A DNA stretch of 22,112 nucleotides from a virus, in the IMG/VR virus record IMGVR_UViG_3300037089_000805, positions 1-22,112 of that record. One strand, given 5' to 3'. The notes under the pieces are model-generated. The model was not told the DNA's origin. It made no database searches and saw only the letters and a list, made by a program, of their open reading frames with translations. The position numbers and the translations under genes were made by a program. Below are positions 16,653-22,112 of this stretch, piece after piece. Each line of letters starts with the position of its first letter. Position 1 is the stretch's first letter.

Positions 16653-17585
16653 ATGACTACTACCTTAAATAAAAACGAAATATACAATGCACTGAATGCC
16701 AATCATTCAGATAAAATTCACATTAGTTTTAGTGAATTTTCATTGTTCAATGAATGTGGACATAAACATCTAATTTTCAAGTATTTAAAACTAGATGAAC
16801 AACCCCCTTCTATACATTTATTCTTTGGGAATGCAATACATGCAGCAATAGAACTTTCTTTAAATGAGGGGTCTGGAATTGAAAAAAGAATAGAGTTTTT
16901 CAAGAATACCTTTAAAAAAGAAATGATGGATAATATGAAAGATGACCCATCATTCAATGAAGTTGACAATTTTGTTGCGCAAGGAGAAAATATTTTGAAA
17001 ACATTATCGGTAGAAAAAATATTTCAAAAATATAGAATAGTCTCTGTTGAAGAAGCTCTATATGAAAACTTACATGGTAAATTTTTCTTTAAAGGTTTTA
17101 TTGACCTTGTAGTCCAGAATAAAGAAACTGGAAAATATGTTATCATTGACTGGAAAACTTCCGGAGAAGAGTGGAAGTTAGATAAAAAGTTAAAGGATGA
17201 AATATTTTTATGTCAAATGAGGTTTTATAAATACTTCTGGGCCAGGAAAAATAAAATAAACCTTTCTGATATAACCTGTAAATATGTTGTTTTAAACAGA
17301 TTAAATAAAAAGAATAATGCAAAAAGCGGTTTTGGCAAATTGCAACCAGTAGATATTAATTCAACAAACGAAGAGATAAAATTATCTCTTAAAAAATTAG
17401 CAAACACAATAAAAAGAATTCATGTAGAACATGACTTCTTTAAAATTAAACATACCGGAAGTGAAAAAATGGGATGTATGTTTTGTAAATTTAAAGGAGG
17501 AAGTCATACTTTATGTAATACAAGTATGAATCAATATGTTGTCCTTTTAAAAGAAAATAATAACAAAATAAAAGAAAAAATATAA
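16653..17585 (+). CDS. Cas4/AddB-like PD-(D/E)XK nuclease with Fe-S-type cysteines, 310 aa
   Basis: The protein has the RecB-family nuclease motifs in order. ISFSEFSLFNEC comes near the start, and FFGNAIHAAIE holds the motif I His63. GFIDLVV (Asp151) and VIIDWKTS (Asp166, Lys168) form the catalytic centre. QMRFYKYFW is the helical motif after it. Four cysteines sit as in Cas4 and AddB: Cys35 near the N-terminus and Cys275, Cys278 and Cys288 near the C-terminus (CMFC then C). In those families they hold a 4Fe-4S cluster that pins the two ends together. There are no CRISPR genes nearby, so a recombination or end-processing role is inferred. The ATG at 16653 is used because the in-frame TTG at 16623 lies inside the promoter. 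The next gene starts 2 nt after the stop. Confidence 0.85.
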   Translation: MTTTLNKNEIYNALNANHSDKIHISFSEFSLFNECGHKHLIFKYLKLDEQPPSIHLFFGNAIHAAIELSLNEGSGIEKRIEFFKNTFKKEMMDNMKDDPSFNEVDNFVAQGENILKTLSVEKIFQKYRIVSVEEALYENLHGKFFFKGFIDLVVQNKETGKYVIIDWKTSGEEWKLDKKLKDEIFLCQMRFYKYFWARKNKINLSDITCKYVVLNRLNKKNNAKSGFGKLQPVDINSTNEEIKLSLKKLANTIKRIHVEHDFFKIKHTGSEKMGCMFCKFKGGSHTLCNTSMNQYVVLLKENNNKIKEKI

Positions 17586-17587
17586 AG

Positions 17588-17953
17588 ATGTCATATTATT
17601 CAAAGAAAGAAGTTATCGAATATATTGAAACAAACAATGAAGCTATTTTATCATCTGGTTGGAAACCTCTTACTCCTTTGGAAGAATCTTTGTTAAAATT
17701 AACTAACAATGAAGATATAGTTGGTTTTCTCTGGGTAGAACTCATAAAAATTGAAGATGGGGCTCATTCTATTAGACCTAAGATGCAAGGCAAGCTTTTC
17801 GTTAAAATAGATGAAGATATATATTCGGATGATAGATATGCAGCTGATGAATATCAAGCTAAAAAAGAAGGGAAAACGGTTGGCCAGATTATAAAAGAAA
17901 GAAGAGAAGAAACAGAAAAAGCTAAACAAGGTATACAAAATGATGGAGCTTGA
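17588..17953 (+). CDS. Small acidic/charged protein of unknown function, 121 aa
   Basis: I do not recognise the family. The N-terminus, MSYYSKKEVIEYIETNNEAIL, is helical. A central stretch (GFLWVELIKIEDGAHSIRPKMQGKLFVKID) looks like a small beta unit. The C-terminal third is a charged helix (KERREETEKAKQG). There is no Cys, signal or membrane segment. It starts 2 nt after the nuclease stop with no visible Shine-Dalgarno, and its last 14 nt overlap the next gene. These three genes therefore form a tightly packed operon. An accessory role in DNA metabolism is inferred from position only. Confidence 0.6.
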   Translation: MSYYSKKEVIEYIETNNEAILSSGWKPLTPLEESLLKLTNNEDIVGFLWVELIKIEDGAHSIRPKMQGKLFVKIDEDIYSDDRYAADEYQAKKEGKTVGQIIKERREETEKAKQGIQNDGA

Positions 17954-18266
17954 AGAACTTAAAGAGTTAGAAGAATTAACAGAACTAGACTTGCTTCATA
18001 AACTTATAGCAATTTCTCAAGGTCAAAAAAAAGAAGTAGAGGAATGTCTTAAAGAAAATAAAGAGGCTGGAACCAGAGTTCGGGGTGTGATGCAAGATAT
18101 TAAATTAATAGCTGAATTAATACGAGATAAAGTTCAAGAGCGAAAAGGAATCTCTAAAAGTAAAAAAAGAAAGAATAAACTTTCTATTATTATTAAAAAA
18201 TCAGAAGATAAGCGCAGAAAAGAAAAAGAGAAATTATCGTTAGTTATCAAAAAAGAAGGAGAATAA
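17940..18266 (+). CDS. Histone H1 (Hc1)-like basic DNA-binding protein, 108 aa
   Basis: Residues of about 36-70 (CLKENKEAGTRVRGVMQDIK, then LIAELIRDKVQERKG) resemble the core of Bacteroidetes Hc1-type histone H1-like proteins, whose pattern is NKAAGxRARxxxxEIxxLxxxxR. This is followed by a Lys-rich tail (SKSKKRKNKL and KKSEDKRRKEKEK), as expected for nonspecific DNA binding. The N-terminal 30 residues are Leu/Glu-rich and probably coil. A role in compacting or bridging DNA is inferred from the family; the match is by memory of the pattern, not by alignment. The start ATG is followed at once by a second ATG. It overlaps the previous gene by 14 nt and is the last gene before the weak hairpin at 18249-18278. 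Confidence 0.5.
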   Translation: MMELEELKELEELTELDLLHKLIAISQGQKKEVEECLKENKEAGTRVRGVMQDIKLIAELIRDKVQERKGISKSKKRKNKLSIIIKKSEDKRRKEKEKLSLVIKKEGE

Positions 18267-18279
18267 CTCTTTTTTTTTG
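18249..18279 (+). terminator. Weak A/U-rich hairpin, possible terminator
   Basis: A-rich arm 18250-18261 pairs with CTC plus T-run 18267-18278 around an AATAA loop that holds the stop codon. Twelve pairs, two of them G-U. The T-run lies within the stem, so termination would be partial. Its end overlaps the TTTG of the helicase promoter. Confidence 0.3.
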
Positions 18280-18306
18280 TTTTATGCTATGATACTAATA
18301 TATTTA
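18276..18306 (+). promoter_or_regulatory. Bacteroidetes-type promoter of the SNF2 helicase gene
   Basis: TTTG at 18276-18279, 19 nt, then TATATTTA at 18299-18306 (one mismatch to TAnnTTTG). The ATG at 18313 is 6 nt beyond, again implying a very short or absent leader. Confidence 0.55.
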
Positions 18307-18312
18307 GATATC

Positions 18313-20256
18313 ATGGCAAAAGAAAAAGAACCCACAATAGTAAAAATAAGAAAACTCAAAACCAACTTTGAGTTTAGATATGATTATTTGCCTATTCTCT
18401 CCGAATTCATAAAGAGGTTCCCAAAAGAACATAGAAATATTAGGAAAGATAATGTTCTCACTCCAGATGGTGAATATAAAGATGAGTGGGTCAGAATAAT
18501 TCGGGAAGTAGAAATCGGTAAGCTTATTTCTTTTCTTATTGATAATAGCATCAAATTTTTATTTGAAAATTGCACTAAGGATGAGATATCTAGGCTTCAA
18601 CAGGAATATGTCGATAGACTAAATAGAATACACGAAGCCCTCAAAATGAAGGCAGATGTTTTAGATATATCTGGAGAAGACTATTCATTCTTAAAAAAAC
18701 CTCCATATGAATATCAAAAGAAAGCCATTAAGTTTTTTGAAATTAATAATGGCGTAGCTATTCTTGGAGATGAGCCTGGTGTTGGAAAGACACTTCCTGC
18801 TTTCGCATATGCTGCAAAACATAAACTTAGAACACTGATTATTTCCCCATCCCCATTAAAACTTATGTGGAAAGACCGAATTGCTGAATTTACCAATGAA
18901 AAAGCATTCGTATATGGTTACATCCCTTCAAAGAAAAGTTTACGAAAAGGAATTGCTCACACTAAAAAAGAAGCGCTTTTTCATGGTATTAATTATGAAT
19001 CTTTAGAAGGTTATATCCAACTTGAATACAATCATAAATGTAGAGGTAATACAGTCGATAAAGAAGGTAAATCTAAAAAATGTATTTGGGATAAATATGA
19101 TTTAATAAAAAAGCATAAAAAATGTCCTGAGTGTGAAAATACAGGAACTATTACATCAAGAATTAATAAATTAGTTTATTCTCAGGATAAAATGGGCAAT
19201 TCAATTAATCCTGAAGACTATGATTTAATAATTATTGATGAGTGCCATAGAATGAAGAATGAAAAAACATCTTGGACTAAAATCATTAAAAAATCATTTA
19301 GGGATGTAATAAAGAAAAAAATACTTATTTCTGGGACTGCTATAAAAAGTAGACCCATGGAATTATTTTCATTGCTTAATTTCATATTTCCTGAGGAATG
19401 GAATAGTTCTCATGATTTCGGAGTTAGATATTGTGCTGGATTTGAATCAAATTTTGGATGGGTATATACCGGAGCCTCCAATCTTGAAGAACTTTTTGAG
19501 CGTATATCTCCTTTCTTTCTGAGAAGATTAAAAAAAGATGTATTGAAGGAGCTTCCTCCAAAAACATATTCTAACATTGTCATTCAAATGACTGATGCAG
19601 AAGAAAAGGCATACAATAAATTAGAAAAATCAGTAGCGGAAGAAATAGCAAAGGAGGGAGAAATTACGGAAAAGAAAAAAGAGACCGTAATGGAAAAAAT
19701 GCATAAACTTAATTTATTCACAGGAAAAATTAAACTTGATAGATGTTTTGAAACTATTCAAGATGTTATTGATTCTGGAGAAAAAGTAGTTATATTCTCT
19801 GACCGATTAGAAATTACCCAGGGAGTTTATGAAGCTTTTAAAGAAATAGCTGTAATTCATACCGGACTCCAAACTAGTGAAGAACAAAATGAAGCTGAAT
19901 TTTCTTTTCAAAACAATAAAAACATAAAAGTTTTTGCTGGAAGTAATATGTCGGCTGGAGTTGGAATTACTCTAACGGCTGCAAGTAAACTTTTGAAAAT
20001 AGGATTTTCATGGACTCCTGCAGATGAAACACAAATAGAAGATAGAATTCATAGAGCTTCAGCTACCGCAGAAAAAATATTAATTATCACCTTTATTGTT
20101 CAAGGTACAATAGATGAAGATAGATATGAGCTTTTAATGGAGAAGTCACAAGTTGTCTCCAGAGTGCTTGATAATAAGAACTTTAAGAGAGAAGTTGAAT
20201 TATCTGACACCAGCATTATAAAGGAACTAGCTAGAAGAATTGCAGAAAAAAATTAA
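18313..20256 (+). CDS. SNF2-family helicase/translocase with zinc-finger-like insertion, 647 aa
   Basis: Helicase superfamily 2, SNF2 type. Walker A is GDEPGVGKT (152-160), motif II is DECH (309-312), followed by RMKN, and LISGTAIKS is motif III. The SNF2 hallmark FFLRRLKKDVLKELPPK follows. The second RecA domain has VVIFSDR, AVIHTG, AGVGITLTAA and QIEDRIHR (574-581, motif VI). Between motifs Ia and II lies a cysteine cluster, Cys243, Cys257, Cys271 and Cys274 (the last pair as CPEC), probably binding zinc. The N-terminal 120 residues are charged and helical. SMARCAL1-type and phage UvsW-type enzymes remodel forks and anneal strands; that role is inferred here. The ATG at 18313 (MAKEKEP) is used because the longer TTG start at 18277 lies in the promoter. 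Confidence 0.88.
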   Translation: MAKEKEPTIVKIRKLKTNFEFRYDYLPILSEFIKRFPKEHRNIRKDNVLTPDGEYKDEWVRIIREVEIGKLISFLIDNSIKFLFENCTKDEISRLQQEYVDRLNRIHEALKMKADVLDISGEDYSFLKKPPYEYQKKAIKFFEINNGVAILGDEPGVGKTLPAFAYAAKHKLRTLIISPSPLKLMWKDRIAEFTNEKAFVYGYIPSKKSLRKGIAHTKKEALFHGINYESLEGYIQLEYNHKCRGNTVDKEGKSKKCIWDKYDLIKKHKKCPECENTGTITSRINKLVYSQDKMGNSINPEDYDLIIIDECHRMKNEKTSWTKIIKKSFRDVIKKKILISGTAIKSRPMELFSLLNFIFPEEWNSSHDFGVRYCAGFESNFGWVYTGASNLEELFERISPFFLRRLKKDVLKELPPKTYSNIVIQMTDAEEKAYNKLEKSVAEEIAKEGEITEKKKETVMEKMHKLNLFTGKIKLDRCFETIQDVIDSGEKVVIFSDRLEITQGVYEAFKEIAVIHTGLQTSEEQNEAEFSFQNNKNIKVFAGSNMSAGVGITLTAASKLLKIGFSWTPADETQIEDRIHRASATAEKILIITFIVQGTIDEDRYELLMEKSQVVSRVLDNKNFKREVELSDTSIIKELARRIAEKN

Positions 20257-20282
20257 TATAGTAAAATTTTGCTTTTTTTTTA

Positions 20283-20291
20283 ATATTTATG
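20283..20291 (+). promoter_or_regulatory. WTATTTATW promoter-like motif (ATATTTATG)
   Basis: 14 nt before the ATG at 20306, with one mismatch (final G) to the consensus. Confidence 0.4.
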
Positions 20292-20305
20292 AGAAAGCAA
20301 AAAAC

Positions 20306-20722
20306 ATGACAAAGATAAAAAAGTCTGATTTAATACAGCTTATCAAAGAAGAAGCTGAAAGACTCAATAAAATTCAAGAACTTATTGAAGAGAAAAACTC
20401 AATCCAAACTCAACTTAATGAGATGTATGGAACAGGAGAAATGGAAGAAGGAATTTTTGGAAACATTAAGACTGCTATAATGGGTGACCCAAAAGCTAAG
20501 TTTGAAGCAGATGTTAATGCAAAGGCTGCAGCTTGGAGAAAACAAGGTTACAGATGGACAGCTGAGCAGTGGCAACAGATAATGACCCAGGCTGCTGCAG
20601 ATGGCTTTAAAGGTATACTTGGAGCAGACCCTAAAGCAAAAACTATAATGTACAGGCCATCCAATGCGATAAATTGGGGAAGTGCAGCAGGACATACCTT
20701 CGGAGGAGGAGCAGCTGCTTAA
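20306..20722 (+). CDS. Small phage protein with charged N-terminal helix and Gly/Ala tail, 138 aa
   Basis: No family is recognised with confidence. MTKIKKSDLIQLIKEEAERLNKI is a Lys/Glu-rich helix of a type often seen at the N-terminus of phage structural or core proteins. The middle has a conserved-looking block (AWRKQGYRWTAEQWQQIM, then AADGFKGILG). The phrase DPKAK occurs twice (GDPKAKFE and ADPKAKTI). The end is AGHTFGGGAAA. There is no membrane segment. The ATG at 20306 is used rather than an in-frame TTG at 20240 that overlaps the helicase end. A WTATTTATW motif upstream and a strong terminator downstream make it a single-gene unit, probably late. A virion-associated role is a weak inference. 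Confidence 0.6.
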   Translation: MTKIKKSDLIQLIKEEAERLNKIQELIEEKNSIQTQLNEMYGTGEMEEGIFGNIKTAIMGDPKAKFEADVNAKAAAWRKQGYRWTAEQWQQIMTQAAADGFKGILGADPKAKTIMYRPSNAINWGSAAGHTFGGGAAA

Positions 20723-20732
20723 TATTAAAACG

Positions 20733-20781
20733 ATATAAAAGAAAAATCCCGACAATGTGTGCCGGGATTTTTCTTTTATAT
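20733..20781. terminator. Bidirectional Rho-independent terminator
   Basis: A perfect 19-bp stem (ATATAAAAGAAAAATCCCG and its complement at 20763-20781) around an 11-nt loop. The A-run on the left arm and T-run on the right arm serve both the rightward gene ending at 20722 and the leftward gene ending at 20786. Confidence 0.85.
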
Positions 20782-20785
20782 TAAT

Positions 20786-21154
20786 TTAAATACCCATTTG
20801 TCGATAAAACATAAGCATTCCTCTATACTTAATATGGGAATACTTAAGAAAGTTGATACTGCGTAAAGACAGACAAATGAAAACTACTGTCCAAACGATG
20901 GCTAATGTTGGTCCCACCCACATGAAATCTGATTCAAAGACTCGATATATAGCAAGAAACCCTAGTAAAACGCTTAGTATTGATGAAAACAGCCCTATTT
21001 TCCATGTTTTGATGTCCAGCTTCATATCATTTATTTGAAGAGCTTTAAGTTCAGCCGGAGTTAAATTATCACAATGGTCTTCAAATTCACTTGAAATAGT
21101 TTCGAGGCTACTTTTTTCACTTTCCTTGTAATCTATGTTTGATTCTGACTTCAT
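20786..21154 (-). CDS. Two-helix membrane protein, possible holin, 122 aa
   Basis: The first 50 residues are polar and acidic (many Glu, Ser, Asp) and predicted soluble. Two hydrophobic segments follow, residues 53-70 (IGLFSSILSVLLGFLAIY) and 78-97 (MWVGPTLAIVWTVVFICLSL), each ending near Arg/Lys. A short basic tail (KYSHIKYRGMLMFYRQMGI) ends the protein. There is no signal peptide of the cleaved type. It lies next to, and diverges from, the endolysin gene, and holins are often small two-helix proteins beside the lysin. The long N-terminal soluble domain is unusual for a holin, so an unrelated inner-membrane protein is also possible. Its stop is 4 nt from the bidirectional terminator. Confidence 0.6.
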   Translation of the reverse strand: MKSESNIDYKESEKSSLETISSEFEDHCDNLTPAELKALQINDMKLDIKTWKIGLFSSILSVLLGFLAIYRVFESDFMWVGPTLAIVWTVVFICLSLRSINFLKYSHIKYRGMLMFYRQMGI

Positions 21155-21169
21155 GATGTAATTATTATG

Positions 21170-21202
21170 TTAGCTTATCTTCTTGTACGTAGGCATAGCC
21201 AT
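21170..21202 (-). other. Possible leader ORF (10 codons) before the membrane protein
   Basis: Leftward ATG at 21202-21200 reads MAMPTYKKIS then TAA, in frame with the membrane-protein ATG at 21154. It starts 16 nt after the leftward ATATTTATA at 21219-21227, exactly where other genes begin relative to this motif. It could be a translated leader or chance. Confidence 0.25.
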
Positions 21203-21218
21203 AAATGTTGCAAGCCAT

Positions 21219-21227
21219 TATAAATAT
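21219..21227 (-). promoter_or_regulatory. WTATTTATW promoter-like motif (ATATTTATA on the minus strand)
   Basis: An exact leftward copy, but 64 nt before the membrane-protein ATG rather than 13-17 nt. It implies a leader of about 55 nt or use of the ATG at 21202. Confidence 0.4.
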
Positions 21228-21254
21228 TTGATTATTTACCAAATTATGTCCTAT

Positions 21255-21263
21255 TTATTTATA
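21255..21263 (+). promoter_or_regulatory. WTATTTATW promoter-like motif (TTATTTATA) before the endolysin
   Basis: 13 nt before the ATG at 21277. It is followed by AATA, so the palindrome TATTTATAAATA recurs as before 9246. Confidence 0.45.
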
Positions 21264-21276
21264 AATAAGTGAGAAA

Positions 21277-22112
21277 ATGCTGTTAAAACTAGGTGATAAG
21301 AACGTGGAGGTGACAGAGGTACAGAAGCTTTTGTCTATGCTTGGCTATGACCTTATTATTGATGGAGAATATAATTCAAAGACGGTTAGGTCTATAAATT
21401 CATTTCAAAAGAAAAATAGACTTACCATAGATGGGGAAGTTGGTAAAAAAACACTTCAAGCGTTAAAAGCTGCCCAGAAAAATACAGCCAAAGAAATAAA
21501 AGGTTTATCAACCCCTATAGATTATGCCAAAGAGATAAAAGTTATTGTATCTAAGCAACTTGCTTCATCTCAATATATTAAGCAGAATTTTAAAAAATCT
21601 CAAATATTTGTTCATTTCACATTAGGAGGACAACATTCCGAGAATGTTATTAATAATTGGGATAGCGGAGAACCTCAAGTATCATCGGCTTATGTAATAG
21701 ATGGAGAAACTGCTCATATTCATGAAACATATAATCCTAATTTTTGGAGTTATCATTTAGGTATAAAAGGCACTAATGGAAAATTAGATAAAATATCTAT
21801 AGGAATTGAAATGTGCTCCTGGGGTCCTCTCACAGAAAAGGATGGAAAATTTTTTACTTATACTAACAAAGAAATAGAAGTCGATAAAGTGTACACTCTT
21901 GATGAACCATTCAGGGGATTTTTACATTATTATGCTTACTCTGAGGAACAATTGAATTCATTAGAAAAATTGATGTGTTGGTTAATAGAAAAATATGAAA
22001 TATCAGTACAAAATTTTTTCGACAAAAATTGGTTTGAATATAACGAGGATATAATAAAAAAAATAACTCCTGGAATATATTCTCATTCAAGTGTTAGACA
22101 TGATAAATATGA
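21277..22112 (+). CDS. Endolysin: peptidoglycan-binding domain plus type-2 N-acetylmuramoyl-L-alanine amidase (3' partial)
   Basis: The frame is open from the ATG at 21277 to the right edge (278 residues seen). Residues of about 5-62 form a PG_binding_1 domain: VEVTEVQKLLSMLGY, then DGEYNSKTVRSINSFQKKN and IDGEVGKKTLQAL, the classic two-DG-x-x-G/x-x-T layout. Residues of about 108-278 are an Amidase_2 (zinc) domain: IFVHFTLGG with His113, YVIDGETAHIHE, WSYHLG with His160, and YSHSSVRHDKY with His270, where the third zinc ligand and the conserved Lys are expected. It cuts the bond between muramic acid and L-Ala in the cell wall. Order is binding domain first, enzyme second, as in several phage lysins. 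There is no signal peptide, so a holin or similar would be needed for release. Confidence 0.9.
   Translation, partial: MLLKLGDKNVEVTEVQKLLSMLGYDLIIDGEYNSKTVRSINSFQKKNRLTIDGEVGKKTLQALKAAQKNTAKEIKGLSTPIDYAKEIKVIVSKQLASSQYIKQNFKKSQIFVHFTLGGQHSENVINNWDSGEPQVSSAYVIDGETAHIHETYNPNFWSYHLGIKGTNGKLDKISIGIEMCSWGPLTEKDGKFFTYTNKEIEVDKVYTLDEPFRGFLHYYAYSEEQLNSLEKLMCWLIEKYEISVQNFFDKNWFEYNEDIIKKITPGIYSHSSVRHDKY

Noticed and set aside
18277-18312. Upstream TTG start extending the SNF2 helicase by 12 residues
   Set aside because: It overlaps the TTTG promoter element; MAKEKEP after TATATTTA fits better.
21260-21267. T4-type late promoter TATAAATA (also at 9228-9235, 7049-7056 and 16597-16604)
   Set aside because: Real 8-mers on the plus strand, but two of them point away from the nearest gene. 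The orientation that always matches the genes is WTATTTATW, so TATAAATA is treated as its complement or palindromic partner.
1-22112. tRNA genes, CRISPR arrays, integrase, transposase or attachment sites
   Set aside because: None was seen on either strand by reading; no cloverleaf, regularly spaced repeat or recombinase motif was found.

Overview
The window is a 22.1 kb stretch of a low-GC tailed-phage genome whose host is most likely a Bacteroidetes (Flavobacteria-like) bacterium. The phage call rests on tail/baseplate-type proteins, an endolysin and a phage-style recombination gene set packed with almost no gaps. The host call rests on the lack of Shine-Dalgarno sequences (A/T-rich leaders throughout) and on three promoters of the Bacteroidetes form TTTG-N19/20-TAnnTTTG. 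No tRNA, CRISPR, integrase or insertion sequence was seen.

Left part (1-11344), virion genes. A large protein with two tandem Calx-beta-like repeats is open at the left edge. A second virion-type protein follows. A two-gene leftward operon (7035 to 2985) encodes a P2 gpI-like baseplate/tail protein and a protein with a carboxypeptidase-regulatory-like beta-sandwich. Four rightward genes (7162-11344) follow, three of which share N- or C-terminal tail-protein modules. A strong 12-bp terminator hairpin closes this block.

Middle part (11404-20256), DNA metabolism. It holds a RuvC-like resolvase, a single 1153-residue polypeptide joining an Mre11/SbcD-type nuclease to a Rad50/SbcC-type zinc-hook ATPase, and a small basic protein translationally coupled to it. 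Next come a Cas4/AddB-like PD-(D/E)XK nuclease with four cysteines placed for an Fe-S cluster, two small proteins (one resembling the histone H1-like Hc1 family) and an SNF2-family helicase with a zinc-finger-like insertion. One leftward gene with a WYL-like domain sits inside this block. Together these genes look like an end-processing, recombination and fork-remodelling toolkit comparable in role to T4 gp46/47, UvsW and gp49; this is inferred from the families.

Right part (20306-22112), late/lysis. It holds a small Ala/Gly-tailed protein, a two-helix membrane protein (possible holin) and a peptidoglycan-binding/amidase endolysin cut by the right edge. A perfect 19-bp bidirectional terminator separates the first two.

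The main non-coding result is a partition of promoters. Virion, lysis and a few other genes carry a WTATTTATW motif 13-17 nt before the start codon. Three repair genes instead carry host-type promoters, two of them so close to the ATG that the mRNAs should be leaderless or nearly so. One more copy of the phage motif stands before a small hairpin RNA candidate at about 11976-12036, with no standard gene. The most unusual coding feature is the fused Mre11-Rad50 protein.
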